Shown one piece after another: positions 34,851 to 44,236 of a stretch of 64,000 bases of DNA. The stretch is from Amycolatopsis mongoliensis (lineage in GTDB: Bacteria; Actinomycetota; Actinomycetes; Mycobacteriales; Pseudonocardiaceae). Positions within the stretch are counted from its first letter, which is position 1. Each line of letters begins with the position of its first letter. A model generated the notes under the pieces. The model saw only the letters and a program-made list of their open reading frames with translations. It was not told where the DNA came from and searched no databases. The position numbers were made by a program, and so were the translations under genes. The stretch spans positions 7,564,001 to 7,628,000 of the forward strand of contig NZ_CP127295.1 in assembly GCF_030285665.1 (NCBI RefSeq), read 5' to 3'.

Positions 34851-37800
34851 ATGGCGGAGGAGTACGGCATCACCGCGGATGCCGAGCCGGCGGAGGTGGC
34901 CGCCGTTTCGCGGCGGCACGTCCTGACCGCCGGGACCGGCCTGCTCGCCGGGTTCGGCCTCGCGGCCGTCCTGCCCGGGGTCGCCTCCGCGGCGCCCGCC
35001 GAGGCCGAGGCGCAGAAGACCGACCTGGCCCTGTTCCGGCCGGTGCAGGTGTCCTCGACCGCCTACGCCGCCACCCCGGCCGAGTTCGCCGTCGACGGCC
35101 TCGCCCGGGTCGGCGTGCAGGGCTCCGGCTGGCGCGCCACGCCGGGCGACGGCCAGTGGATCGTCGTCGACCTGCAGGGGCAGTGCCGGATCGACTCGGT
35201 CGTGCTGACCTTCGAGGCGCGGCCCGGGGACCCGGCCTTCGACGCCGCCGCGTCGCGCTCCCACACCAGCGGCTTCGAGATCCAGTCCAGCTACGCGACG
35301 GCGTTCGACCTCGACGTCTCGGGCGACGGCAAGGCCTGGCGGACCGTCCACCACACCGACACCGGCACCGGCGGCGTCGTGACGATCCCGCTGCCGGCCG
35401 TCACCGCCCGCTGGGTCCGCTTCTCCGCGTCGAGCCGCTCGACGACCAACCCCCTGGGGCTCAACGGTTTCCAGGTGTTCGGCACCGGCCCGCGCAACCG
35501 CCCGGCGGTGCACGGCTGGACCAGCTTCCCGGTCCGCCCGCACGACGACCCGCCCGCGCTCGCCGTCGCGGCCGACGGCACGGTGCCGCTCGAGTCCGGC
35601 TGGGTCCTCACGATGGACGACTGGGCGCCGGCCGGCGACGGCAAGGCGCTCTCCGGCGACACCGTCGACACCCGCGGCTGGCTCCCGGCGACCGTCCCCG
35701 GCACGGTCCTCGCGTCGCTGGTCGAGCAGGGACAGCTGCCCGACCCGGTGTCCGGGATGAACCAGCTCCACGTCCCGGAGGCGCTGTCCCGCCACGCCTG
35801 GTGGTACCGGCGACGCTTCGCCCTCCCGCGCGGCCTCGACACCTCGGCGGGCCGGCACGTCTGGCTCGAGTTCGACGGCGTCAACCACGAGGCGCAGATC
35901 TGGCTCAACGGCGCCGAAATCGGTACCCAGAGCCACCCCTTCGGCCGCGGCGCGTTCGACGTCACCGCGGCGCTGCGCCGCACCGGCGACCAGGCCCTCG
36001 CGGTGAAGATCTCGCCGATGCCACGGCCGGGCAGCCCGGGGGACAAGGGCGCCGACGGCAGCTCCTGGGTCGACGCGGGCAGCACCATGTTCGACAACTC
36101 GCCGACCTACCTCGCGGTGTCCGGCTGGGACTGGATGCCCGCGGTGCGCGACCGCGCCTCCGGCATCTGGGACCACGTCCGCCTGCGCTCCACCGGCGCG
36201 GCGGTCCTCGGTGACGTCCGCGTCGACACGAAGGTGCCCGACGCGGCCACGGCCGAGGTGACGCTCACCGTGCCGGTCCGCAACGCCGCCGCGACGGCTC
36301 AGCGCGTCAAGGTCACCGCCGCCTTCGGCCCGGTGAGCGTGTCGGCCACGGTCACCGTCCCGGCCGGGCAGACCACCGACGTCGCGTTCCCGGCCCAGCA
36401 GGTGAAGAACCCGAAGCTGTGGTGGCCCAACGGCTACGGCGACCCGAACCTGTACGACCTGACGCTGACCGCCGCGATCGGGGCGTCGACCAGCGACCGG
36501 CGGACGGCGAAGATCGGCGTGCGCGAGATCGGCTACCGGTACGACCAGCCGATCGTCATCGCCGACGGCCGGGCCACCCAGACCGTCGACCTCGCCCCGC
36601 AGAACGCCCGGTACGTCCGGATGCAGGGCCTGAAGCGCGCGACCGGCTGGGGTTTCTCGCTCTGGACGATGTCCGTCGTCGAGAGCTCGGCGCCGGGCAC
36701 GGACCTGGCGCAGGGCAAGACCGCGACGTCGTCGTCGGTGGCCGACGGCAACCCGCCCGAGCGGGCTTTCGACGGTGACCCGAACACCCGGTGGACGTCG
36801 GCCTACGACGACAACCAGTGGCTCCAGGTCGACCTCGGCGCCGCGACCGCGTTCGACCGGGTCGTCCTGACCTGGGAGACCGCCTACGCGGCGACGTTCA
36901 AGATCCAGGTGTCGGCCGACGGCGGCACCTGGACCGACGCCGCGTCGGTGGACAACAGCCCGAAGCCGCTGACGTTCCTCGTCAACGGCGTCAAGGTGTT
37001 CGCCCGCGGTGGCAGCTGGGGCTGGGACGAGCTGCTGCGCCGGATGCCGGCCGAGCGGACCGACGCCGTCGTCGCGATGCACCGCGACATGAACTTCACG
37101 CTGCTCCGCAACTGGGTCGGCTCGTCCTACCGCCAGGAGCTGTTCGACGCCTGCGACAAGTACGGCATCCTGCTGTGGAACGAGTTCTGGGACGGCTGGT
37201 CGACCGACCCGGCCAACCACGACATCTTCCTCGCGCAGGCGAAGGACACCGTGCTGCGCTACCGCCACCACGCGTGCGCGACGGTCTGGTTCGGCTGCAA
37301 CGAAGGCACACCGCCGGCGGTGATCGACAACGCGTTGCGCGAGATCGTCCACTCGAACACCGACCTGCTCTACCAGGGCAATTCGGCGGGCGGCGTGATC
37401 ACCGGCGACGGCCCCTACTTCTGGCAGGACCCGAAGCGGTACTTCACGGGTGAGGCGACCGGCGGCAAGTACGGGTTCTGGAGCGAGATCGGGCTGCCGA
37501 CCGTGTCGGTCGTCGAGAGCATGCGCAACTTGGTGGGCAAGGACGACCCGGGGTGGCCGATCGGCGCGCCCTGGTTCCTGCACGACTGGTCGACGGGCGG
37601 CAACCAGGCGCCGCAGAGCTACCTCGCGGCGATCGACGCGCGGCTGGCGCCGTCGACGAGCCTGGCGGAGTTCTGCCGCAAGGCGCAGTTCGTCAACTAC
37701 GAGAGCATGCGCGCGATCTTCGAGGCCTGGAACACGAAGCTGTGGGCCGACGCCACCGGCGTGCTGCTGTGGATGTCGCACCCCGCGTGGCACAGCACGG

Positions 37801-38456
37801 TCTGGCAGACCTACGACTACGACCTCGACGTCAACGGCAGCTACTACGGCGCGCGCAAGGGCTGCGAGGCCCGGCACGTCCAGGCCGACCTGACGACGTG
37901 GCAGGTCCGGGTCGTCAACCACACGCCGGCCGCGTTGAGCGGGGTGACCGTCACCGCGCGGCTGTACGGTCTCGACGGCGCGAGCCTCGCTCCGGCGCGG
38001 CAGCAGAAGCTCGACGTCGCCGCGAACGTCGGTGCGGCGGTGTTCGCCGTGCCGTTCGACGCCGCGCACCCCGACCTGCACCTGCTGCGGCTGACCCTGA
38101 CCGACGACGGCGGCGCGGTGCTGTCGGAGAACACCTACTGGCGCTACCGCGGCGACACGGCCATGCGCGCGCTCAACCAGCTCCCGGGCGCGCGGCTCAC
38201 CACGTCGTCGAAGGCCGAGGGCGACGCGTACACGGCGACGATCCGCAACGACGGCAAGACGGTCGCGGCGATGATCCGGCTCTCGCTGCGGGAACGCAAC
38301 GGCACGGATCGCGTCCTGCCGACCCGCTACGGCGACAACTACTTCTGGCTGCTGCCGGGGGAGAGCCGGACGGTCCGCGTCGAGCCGCGGCGGCGGGTGC
38401 CGGGCGCCCGGCTGCTGGTGGAGGCGTACAACGTGGCGGCGAAGCTGACGACGTAG
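34851..38456 (+). CDS. Tat-exported GH2 exo-glycosidase with two F5/8-type modules (exo-glucosaminidase/mannosidase-like)
   Basis: 1201 residues. SRRHVLTAGTGLLAGFGLAAVLPGVASA is a twin-arginine signal. An F5/8-type (CBM32-like) module follows (about 55-215), then the GH2 sugar-binding domain (WLPATVPGTVLASLVEQGQLPDP ... HAWWYRRRFALP ... WLEFDGVNHEAQIWLNG), an Ig-like domain, and the barrel (KVFARGGSWGWDELLRRMP, LLWNEFWDGWS, probable acid/base WFGCNEGTPP). A second F5/8 module (about 620-700, AFDGDPNTRWTSAYDDNQWL) is inserted just before the barrel. The fold and motifs resemble Amycolatopsis exo-beta-D-glucosaminidase CsxA, but mannosidase activity cannot be excluded. ATG start with GGAG upstream. 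Confidence 0.85.
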   Translation: MAEEYGITADAEPAEVAAVSRRHVLTAGTGLLAGFGLAAVLPGVASAAPAEAEAQKTDLALFRPVQVSSTAYAATPAEFAVDGLARVGVQGSGWRATPGDGQWIVVDLQGQCRIDSVVLTFEARPGDPAFDAAASRSHTSGFEIQSSYATAFDLDVSGDGKAWRTVHHTDTGTGGVVTIPLPAVTARWVRFSASSRSTTNPLGLNGFQVFGTGPRNRPAVHGWTSFPVRPHDDPPALAVAADGTVPLESGWVLTMDDWAPAGDGKALSGDTVDTRGWLPATVPGTVLASLVEQGQLPDPVSGMNQLHVPEALSRHAWWYRRRFALPRGLDTSAGRHVWLEFDGVNHEAQIWLNGAEIGTQSHPFGRGAFDVTAALRRTGDQALAVKISPMPRPGSPGDKGADGSSWVDAGSTMFDNSPTYLAVSGWDWMPAVRDRASGIWDHVRLRSTGAAVLGDVRVDTKVPDAATAEVTLTVPVRNAAATAQRVKVTAAFGPVSVSATVTVPAGQTTDVAFPAQQVKNPKLWWPNGYGDPNLYDLTLTAAIGASTSDRRTAKIGVREIGYRYDQPIVIADGRATQTVDLAPQNARYVRMQGLKRATGWGFSLWTMSVVESSAPGTDLAQGKTATSSSVADGNPPERAFDGDPNTRWTSAYDDNQWLQVDLGAATAFDRVVLTWETAYAATFKIQVSADGGTWTDAASVDNSPKPLTFLVNGVKVFARGGSWGWDELLRRMPAERTDAVVAMHRDMNFTLLRNWVGSSYRQELFDACDKYGILLWNEFWDGWSTDPANHDIFLAQAKDTVLRYRHHACATVWFGCNEGTPPAVIDNALREIVHSNTDLLYQGNSAGGVITGDGPYFWQDPKRYFTGEATGGKYGFWSEIGLPTVSVVESMRNLVGKDDPGWPIGAPWFLHDWSTGGNQAPQSYLAAIDARLAPSTSLAEFCRKAQFVNYESMRAIFEAWNTKLWADATGVLLWMSHPAWHSTVWQTYDYDLDVNGSYYGARKGCEARHVQADLTTWQVRVVNHTPAALSGVTVTARLYGLDGASLAPARQQKLDVAANVGAAVFAVPFDAAHPDLHLLRLTLTDDGGAVLSENTYWRYRGDTAMRALNQLPGARLTTSSKAEGDAYTATIRNDGKTVAAMIRLSLRERNGTDRVLPTRYGDNYFWLLPGESRTVRVEPRRRVPGARLLVEAYNVAAKLTT

Positions 38457-38513
38457 GTCGCGGTTGGTGCGTGCGGACGAATCCGGGGGCTGATTTCGTA
38501 CCCTCCGACGAAC

Positions 38514-38519
38514 TAGGCT
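38514..38519 (+). promoter_or_regulatory. -10 box of the PucR-type gene
   Basis: TAGGCT at 38514-38519, with a weak TGATTT 17 bp upstream. Transcription would start near 38526, giving a leader of about 30 bases before GTG 38558. Confidence 0.4.
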
Positions 38520-38557
38520 GACCGTTTCGTGCCTAGTTTCGGGAGGTGCTCGTTTCG

Positions 38558-40186
38558 GTGAACCTGCGCCCGCACGCCAGCCTCGGCCGCGTCCTCGACG
38601 ACCTGGGCGGCACCCTCCTGGACCTCGTGCTCGGGGACTTCGACCGGCCCGGCGGCATCGGCGGCGTCGCCATCCACGACCCCCTCGAAGAGCCGGCGCT
38701 CCCGCAGCACGCGCTCGTGCTGGGCGTCGGCCTCGCCGAGCCGGACGAGGTGGTGCGCCAGCTGCGCACCCTGGCCCGTCACGACGCGGCCGGGCTCGTG
38801 CTGCGCGCGCCGGTCACGGTGACCGAGGCGATCACCGCCGCCGTGGAAGAGACGGGCGTCGCCCTGCTGAGCCTGGCCCGCGGCGCGTCCTGGGCCCAGC
38901 TCGCCGCGATGCTGCGGTCGCTGCTCGCCGAGGGCGACGTCGGCGACGCCGAGCCCGAGACGCTCGCCGGCCTGCCCTCGGGCGACCTGTTCGCCGTCGC
39001 GAACGCCATCGGCGCGCTGATCGACGCGCCGGTGACCATCGAGGACCGGCGGTCGCGCGTGCTCGCGTTCTCGGGACGGCAGGACGAAGCCGACCCGTCG
39101 CGCGTCGAAACCATCCTCGGGCGGCAGGTCCCCGAGCGGTTCGCCCGGATGCTGGCCGACCGCGGGGTGTTCCGCGAGCTCTACCGCACCGACCAGCCGG
39201 TGTACGTCAACCAGCCGGAGGAAAGCCTCGACGGGTTCACGATTCCCCGCGTCGCCGTCGCGGTCCGGGCGGGCGACGAGGTCCTCGGCTCGATCTGGGC
39301 CGCGGTGCGCGAGCCGCTGACGCCCGACCGGACGCGGGCGCTGCGCGACGCGGCCCGCCTGGTGGCGCTGCACATGCTGCGCGTCCGGGCGGGCGCCGAC
39401 GTCGAACGCCGGCTGCGCGCGGACCTGCTGAGCACGGCACTCGAAGGCGGGGCCGCCGCGCGGGAGGCGCTGAGCCGGCTGGGGCTGGCCGACCAGCCGG
39501 TCGTCGTGGTGGCGCTGGCGGTTCTCGAGCAGGGCGCCGAGGACGCCGAGATCGCGACCGAGCGGCAGCGTCTCGCCGACGGCCTGGCGATGCACCTCAG
39601 TGCGGTGCACCCGCGCTGCGCGGCGGCACTCGTCGGCGACACCGCGTACGGGCTGGTGCCGGTGACCCGCGACGCCGACGGTGAACGGCGTGCGCTGCGG
39701 ATCGCGAAGGACTTCCTGGACCGGGTGGGCGACCGCGTCCGGGCGGTGATCGGGATCGGGCCGGTGGCGCGCAGCGCGGCCGACCTGCCGGAGGCGCGCG
39801 ACAGCGCGGACCGGGCGTTGCGGGTGCTGCGGTCGGGGAGCGGCGCGGGCCGCCGGGTGGCGTTGCTGGCCGACGTGCACGTCGAGGCGCTGCTGCTGGA
39901 GCTGCAGGACCTGGTCGCCGCCCGCGGCGATCGCCCGACCGGTCCGGTCGCGCGCCTGCTGGACTACGACGAGCAGCACCACGCCCACCTGGTCGAGACG
40001 TTGCGAGCCTGGCTGGACGCCTTCGGCGACGTCATCGCCGCGTCGGCGGCGGTCCACGTGCACCCCAACACGTTCCGGTACCGCCTGCGCCGGCTCGCGG
40101 AGGTCGGCGGCTTCGACATGACCGACCCGGAAGCGCGCTTCGCGGCCATGCTCCAGCTCCGCGTGGTGGCCCCACCCGCTCCCTGA
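38558..40186 (+). CDS. PucR family transcriptional regulator
   Basis: About 542 residues. The N-terminal PucR-type domain (LRPHASLGRVLDDLGGTLLDLVLGDFD ... GVAIHDP) is followed by a GAF/GGDEF-like middle (PVTIEDRRSRVLAFSGRQDEAD) and the C-terminal HTH (TLRAWLDAFGDVIAASAAVHVHPNTFRYRLRRLAE). This is the full-length arrangement of purine-catabolism-type regulators. GGGAGG at 38541-38546 fits GTG 38558; GTG 38546, overlapping it, is the alternative. Effector and targets unknown; it lies between the GH2 and protease genes without an obvious link. Confidence 0.88.
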   Translation: MNLRPHASLGRVLDDLGGTLLDLVLGDFDRPGGIGGVAIHDPLEEPALPQHALVLGVGLAEPDEVVRQLRTLARHDAAGLVLRAPVTVTEAITAAVEETGVALLSLARGASWAQLAAMLRSLLAEGDVGDAEPETLAGLPSGDLFAVANAIGALIDAPVTIEDRRSRVLAFSGRQDEADPSRVETILGRQVPERFARMLADRGVFRELYRTDQPVYVNQPEESLDGFTIPRVAVAVRAGDEVLGSIWAAVREPLTPDRTRALRDAARLVALHMLRVRAGADVERRLRADLLSTALEGGAAAREALSRLGLADQPVVVVALAVLEQGAEDAEIATERQRLADGLAMHLSAVHPRCAAALVGDTAYGLVPVTRDADGERRALRIAKDFLDRVGDRVRAVIGIGPVARSAADLPEARDSADRALRVLRSGSGAGRRVALLADVHVEALLLELQDLVAARGDRPTGPVARLLDYDEQHHAHLVETLRAWLDAFGDVIAASAAVHVHPNTFRYRLRRLAEVGGFDMTDPEARFAAMLQLRVVAPPAP

Positions 40187-40204
40187 CCGTGCGCCAAAAG
40201 GGGT

Positions 40205-40293
40205 CACGCGTGTCTGGAGGGGCATCACCGCGATGCCCGCTCAATCACACGTGATGCCCCTCCGGACACGCGTGATGCCTCTCGGATCACGCG
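40205..40293. repeat. Long imperfect hairpin followed by alternative stem
   Basis: A 24-bp arm at 40205-40228 (starting CACGCGTGTCTGGAGG) pairs with 40251-40274 with a single G-T-type mismatch around a 22-base loop. A second stem, CGCGTGA (40269-40275) with TCACGCG (40287-40293), shares bases with the first, so the two exclude each other. It follows the PucR stop by 18 bp and may terminate transcription, but it is longer than needed for that and resembles a dispersed palindromic element. Confidence 0.6.
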
Positions 40294-40338
40294 CATCGAC
40301 CGGCGTGGTTGTCCGAAATGTCGGTGATTAACTGGCGG

Positions 40339-40367
40339 TTGAGCATTGATACTTGGTGAGTTACCTA
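40339..40367 (+). promoter_or_regulatory. Promoter of the metalloprotease gene
   Basis: TTGAGC (40339-40344) and TACCTA (40362-40367) are 17 bp apart in an AT-richer stretch, giving a leader of roughly 80 bases before the GTG start. Confidence 0.45.
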
Positions 40368-40454
40368 CTTTCGACCGGTGTGCGACACCTTCGGGGCATG
40401 TGAACCTGCACGGACTTCACGTCAGGTGATCAAGCTTCCACGGAGGTGTACCGG

Positions 40455-41894
40455 GTGTCACGCAAACGGGTCATCGCAGGGACGGCGGCGGTGAGCGCGG
40501 CCGTCGTCGCGGTGTCGCTGGCCACGACCGGCTCGCCGGCCGACGCGACCATCGCGCAGCCGTCGATGCGCGCGCTGAACTCCCTCGCGATGCCGTTCGG
40601 CAGCGTCGTGCGGTCGCAGCAGGAGATCGGCGGCGTGCCCGTGTTCGGCGGCCAGCTGATCCAGCTCCGCGACAAGGCCGGCGCGGTCCTCGCGACCCAC
40701 GGCCGCACCACGAAGAAGACGTCGGGCGCGTTCCCGGCGAGTGCGACGGGCGCCGCGGACGCCGCCATTGCGGACGTCGCGAAGCGCACCGGCCTGCCTG
40801 CGGCACAGCTCAAGGCCGACGCGCCGCGCGCGTACTGGTACGACGCCACGCTCGGCGGTGCGAAGGGCGACGGCGTCGCCGTGCCGACCTACCAGGTCAC
40901 CGTGCACGGCAAGAAGCTCGACGACAAGTGGACCGAGGTCGTCAAGGCCGGCACCACCGACGTCCTGACATCGTGGTCCGAGGTCCGCGAGGCCAACCGC
41001 GACGTCTGCGACGCGAACCACAAGGTGGTCAGCGGCAGCACCGCGTCGGTCCGCTGCGGCACCGCCTTCGACGTCACCCGCAAGGAAGGCGGCGCCGAGT
41101 CGAGCGTCGCCGACGTCAACAACGTCTACACGTTCTTCGGCCAGGCATCGGACTTCTACCAGAAGTACGTCAGCGTCGACCTGACGAACCTGATCGGCGC
41201 GGACTACTCCGACGGCACCGGCAAGGCGCTGCGCGGCACCGTCCGGATCTGCGTCGACGGCGAGTGCCCGTTCGCGAACGCCTTCTGGGACGGCGAGCAG
41301 ATGGCCTTCGGCGAGGGTGTCACCACCGACGACATCACCGGCCACGAGCTGACGCACGGTGTCACGCAGCACACGTCCGGGCTGAGCGGCGGCCAGGCCG
41401 ACTCGATCAACGAAGGCCTGTCGGACGTCTTCGGCAAGTTCATCGGCATCACCTCGAACGACCCCAACGACACCGGCGACAACCGCTGGCTGCTCGGCGC
41501 GGGCTCGTCGCTGGGCGCGATCCGGAACATGAAGGACCCGCGCTCGTCGCTCTCCCCGCAGCCGGACATGGTCAACGGCCCGGGCTGGGACACGAACAAC
41601 CCGGACGAGCACATCAACGACGGCGTCATCAACAAGGCCGACTACCTGATCACCGACGGCGACACCTTCAACAACCAGACCGTGCGCGGCCTCGGCCTCG
41701 ACAAGGCGGTCCAGGTGTGGTGGGGCGTCGAGAACACGCTCACCCAGAGCGCGACGTTCAAGGATGTCGGCGAGGCCCTCAACTCCTCCTGCGCGGCGCT
41801 CGCCAAGGCGGGGACCGCGGGCATCACCACCGACGACTGCACCCAGGTCGGCAACGCGGTGAAGGCCACGCAGCTGGACCAGGACCCCAGCTGA
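40455..41894 (+). CDS. Secreted thermolysin-family (M4) metalloprotease
   Basis: 479 residues. Sec signal VSRKRVIAGTAAVSAAVVAVSLATTGSPADA; an FTP/PepSY-type propeptide (residues 40-190, GSVVRSQQEIGGVPVFGGQL); then the M4 catalytic domain with the zinc motif H297-E-x-x-H301 (GHELTHGVTQHTSGL) and the third ligand Glu320 (INEGLSDVFGKF). The C-terminal domain includes the family region DNRWLLGAGSS ... NGPGWDTNNPDEHINDGV with the catalytic His expected further on. GTG 40455 fits GGAGG 8 bases upstream better than GTG 40446. Extracellular neutral protease, activated by propeptide cleavage. A strong terminator follows. Confidence 0.93.
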   Translation: MSRKRVIAGTAAVSAAVVAVSLATTGSPADATIAQPSMRALNSLAMPFGSVVRSQQEIGGVPVFGGQLIQLRDKAGAVLATHGRTTKKTSGAFPASATGAADAAIADVAKRTGLPAAQLKADAPRAYWYDATLGGAKGDGVAVPTYQVTVHGKKLDDKWTEVVKAGTTDVLTSWSEVREANRDVCDANHKVVSGSTASVRCGTAFDVTRKEGGAESSVADVNNVYTFFGQASDFYQKYVSVDLTNLIGADYSDGTGKALRGTVRICVDGECPFANAFWDGEQMAFGEGVTTDDITGHELTHGVTQHTSGLSGGQADSINEGLSDVFGKFIGITSNDPNDTGDNRWLLGAGSSLGAIRNMKDPRSSLSPQPDMVNGPGWDTNNPDEHINDGVINKADYLITDGDTFNNQTVRGLGLDKAVQVWWGVENTLTQSATFKDVGEALNSSCAALAKAGTAGITTDDCTQVGNAVKATQLDQDPS

Positions 41895-41907
41895 CCCCTG
41901 CTCGAAA

Positions 41908-41943
41908 CCGAAGGCCACCCCGGGCGACCGGGGTGGCCTTCGG
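41908..41943 (+). terminator. Strong terminator after the protease gene
   Basis: A perfect 16-bp stem, CCGAAGGCCACCCCGG with its complement, around GCGA, starting 14 bases after the stop. This is the most convincing single terminator in the window. Confidence 0.85.
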
Positions 41944-42034
41944 CGTCGTCCGGACGGAAAACCGGTTGGCGGCCGGGAATCCTGCCGCCTACGCTCCCGG
42001 AGTCCGAGATCGCGATGAACGAAGGGAGCCGGCC

Positions 42035-42115
42035 GTGCAGGTTGCCGTCGTCTCCCGTCCGCGGTCCGAGGTGATCCTCGTGTCTTCGCGCTTCCGGTGT
42101 CCGCCGCGCGGCTGA
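42035..42115 (+). CDS. Possible 26-residue leader peptide upstream of the EF-G-like gene
   Basis: A GTG preceded by GAAGGGAG (spacing about 8) opens a frame reading [20 protein letters not shown] and ending RCPPRG. It stops 73 bp before the ATG of the ribosome-protection-like GTPase. Leader peptides control several ribosome-protection and antibiotic-resistance genes by attenuation, and the Arg/Pro/Cys end is the kind of sequence at which ribosomes stall. A competing overlapping frame starts at ATG 42015. Coding status is inferred only. Confidence 0.45.
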   Translation: MQVAVVSRPRSEVILVSSRFRCPPRG

Positions 42116-42188
42116 CACCGCATCCGTGACGCGTTCCGTCGCGGCGAATCGCGCTGCCCTGACCGGATCGTCCACAAAGGACTGCGCC

Positions 42189-44126
42189 ATGCGCACGCAC
42201 GACCTGACCACCGTCCGCAACCTGGGCATCCTCGCCCACGTCGACGCGGGCAAGACCACCGTCACCGAACGGATCCTCCACCGCACCGGAGCCACCCACC
42301 GGACGGGCGAGGTCCACGACGGCACCACCGTCACCGACTTCGACCCGCAGGAACGCGACCGCGGCATCACCATCTTCTCCGCGGCCGTCAGCTGTACGTG
42401 GCAAGGCCACCGGCTCACCCTCATCGACACACCCGGCCACGTCGACTTCACCGCCGAGGTCGAGCGGGCACTGCGGGTCCTGGACGGCGCGATCGCCGTG
42501 TTCGACGCCGTCGCGGGTGTCGAGCCGCAGAGCGAAACCGTCTGGCGCCAAGCCGATCGCCACGGCGTGCCGCGCATCGCCTTCGTCAACAAGCTCGACC
42601 GCGCGGGCGCCGACCTCGACGCCGCGGTGGCGTCGATCCGGGCGCGGCTGCACCCGGCCCCGCTGGTCGTGCAGCTGCCGATCGGCCGCGAGGACGGCTT
42701 CACCGGCGTCGTCGATCTCGTGCGCCTGCCGGAGGGCGCCTCGGCTGAGGCGCGACGGCGGCGCCGGGCACTGGAGGAAGCCGTCGCCGAGCTGCATCCC
42801 CTGGCGCTGGAGGAGTTCTGCGCCACGGGGACCGTCTCGGCGGACACGCTCGAGAAGGCCCTGCGGGAGCTGACCCTCAGCGGTGACGGGCTCGTCGTGC
42901 TGTGCGGCGCGGCCTACCGCGACCGCGGGATCGAGCCGCTGCTCGACGCCGTCGTGGCCTACCTGCCGTCGCCGGCGGACGTCCCGCCGGTGCGTGCCGA
43001 CCGGCCCGCCGACCCGGCGGCGCCCGTGGCCGCGCTGGTGTTCAAGGTCGTCGCGACGGCGACGGGACGGCTGACCTACCTGCGGGTGTACTCGGGAACG
43101 CTGCGGAAGGGGGACCAGGTGCGGGACGCGGGCCGCACCGAGCGGATCGCGCGGGTGCTGCGCGTGCAGGCCGACCGGCAGGCGCAAGTGGACAGTGCGG
43201 TGGCCGGTGACATCGTGGCGGTGGCCGGGCCGAAGGCGGCGCGCGTCGGCGCCACGCTGTGCGCGCCGGACGCCCCGGTGCTGCTGGAGCCGCCGCCGAC
43301 GGCGGACCCGGTGGTCTCGGTGGCCGTCGAGGCCCGCCGGGCGGGCGACGGCGAACGGCTGACGTCGGCGTTGGCGCGGCTGGCGGAGGAGGACCCGTCG
43401 CTGGTCGTGCGGACCGACCCGGAGACCGGGCAGACGGTGCTGTCCGGCCTCGGCGAGCTGCACCTGGAGGTCGCGGTGGAGAAGCTGCGGCGCGACCGCG
43501 GACTGGACGTCGCGGTCGGCCGGCCGTCGGTCGCCCACCGCGAGACCGTGGTCCGCGGGGTCTCCGGGCTGCTGTACCGGCACGTCAAGCAGGACGGCGG
43601 GGCGGGCCAGTTCGCCCACGTGGTCCTGGACGTCGGACCGGGGGACGGCTTCGAGTTCGCCTCGGCGGTCGTCGGCGGCCGGGTACCGCGCGAGTACGTC
43701 CGCGCGGTCGAGGCCGGCTGCCGGGACGCCCTGGCCGAGGGACCGCTGGGCGGGCACCCGGTGACGGGCCTGCGGGTGGTGCTGACCGACGGGGCGACGC
43801 ACCCGAAGGACTCGTCGGAGCCGGCGTTCCGGACGGCGGGACGGCTCGGCCTGCGGGAAGCGTTGCGCGCGTCGGTCCTGTGCCTGCTCGAGCCGGTGGC
43901 CGAGGTGGCGGTGACGGTGCCGGCCGACGCGGTCGGCGGCGTGCTCGGTGACCTGGCCGCCTGCCGCGGCCGGGTGGCCGGCTCGGCGGTCCGCGGCGGC
44001 ACGGCGGTCGTGACGGCGACGGTCCCGGTGGCGGAGCTGTTCGGCTACGCGAACCGCCTGCGCAGCCGCACCCAGGGCCGGGGCACGTTCACGGCCCGCC
44101 CGTCCGGCTACGCGCCGGTCCCGTAG
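42189..44126 (+). CDS. EF-G paralogue of the TetM/Otr(A) ribosome-protection type
   Basis: 645 residues, closer to TetM/TetO (about 640) than to EF-G (about 700). G1 [17 protein letters not shown], switch region [14 protein letters not shown]3 [10 protein letters not shown]4 [11 protein letters not shown]. Domain IV carries [14 protein letters not shown], and the C-terminus [24 protein letters not shown] resembles that of Otr(A). Such GTPases release tetracycline from the ribosome; the actinobacterial paralogues may also serve translation stress, so drug resistance is inferred, not shown. AAAGGA precedes the ATG. The putative leader ORF upstream and a large palindrome downstream frame the gene. 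Confidence 0.85.
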   Translation: MRTHDLTTVRNLGILAHVDAGKTTVTERILHRTGATHRTGEVHDGTTVTDFDPQERDRGITIFSAAVSCTWQGHRLTLIDTPGHVDFTAEVERALRVLDGAIAVFDAVAGVEPQSETVWRQADRHGVPRIAFVNKLDRAGADLDAAVASIRARLHPAPLVVQLPIGREDGFTGVVDLVRLPEGASAEARRRRRALEEAVAELHPLALEEFCATGTVSADTLEKALRELTLSGDGLVVLCGAAYRDRGIEPLLDAVVAYLPSPADVPPVRADRPADPAAPVAALVFKVVATATGRLTYLRVYSGTLRKGDQVRDAGRTERIARVLRVQADRQAQVDSAVAGDIVAVAGPKAARVGATLCAPDAPVLLEPPPTADPVVSVAVEARRAGDGERLTSALARLAEEDPSLVVRTDPETGQTVLSGLGELHLEVAVEKLRRDRGLDVAVGRPSVAHRETVVRGVSGLLYRHVKQDGGAGQFAHVVLDVGPGDGFEFASAVVGGRVPREYVRAVEAGCRDALAEGPLGGHPVTGLRVVLTDGATHPKDSSEPAFRTAGRLGLREALRASVLCLLEPVAEVAVTVPADAVGGVLGDLAACRGRVAGSAVRGGTAVVTATVPVAELFGYANRLRSRTQGRGTFTARPSGYAPVP

Positions 44127-44139
44127 CCAGCGGCCCAGC

Positions 44140-44232
44140 CCAAGCGCCCCAATGTGGCGTTCGGTGCGTCCCACGCACCGAACGCCACATTGGGTGCGTC
44201 AGACGCACCCAACGCCACATTGGGGCGCTTGG
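44140..44232. repeat. Composite palindrome with four copies of AATGTGGCGTT
   Basis: AATGTGGCGTT occurs four times in alternating orientation. The outer arms (44140-44161 and 44211-44232) pair over 22 bp without mismatch. The inner arm 44148-44169 pairs equally well, 22 bp, with 44173-44194 around CCC. GGGTGCGT-CAG-ACGCACCC (44192-44210) forms a third stem. Outer and inner folds compete. It lies between convergent stops, 5 bp from the aminotransferase stop, so it can serve as a bidirectional terminator. Confidence 0.75.
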
Positions 44233-44236
44233 TCAC

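Noticed and set aside
34710..38081. Minus-strand frame of over 1100 codons opposite the GH2 gene
   Set aside because: Val/Arg/Gly-rich low-complexity translation typical of the complement of a high-GC gene; the plus-strand product has full GH2 motifs.
40458..44174. Minus-strand frame of over 1200 codons opposite the protease and GTPase
   Set aside because: It spans two intact plus-strand genes and a terminator and shows no domains.
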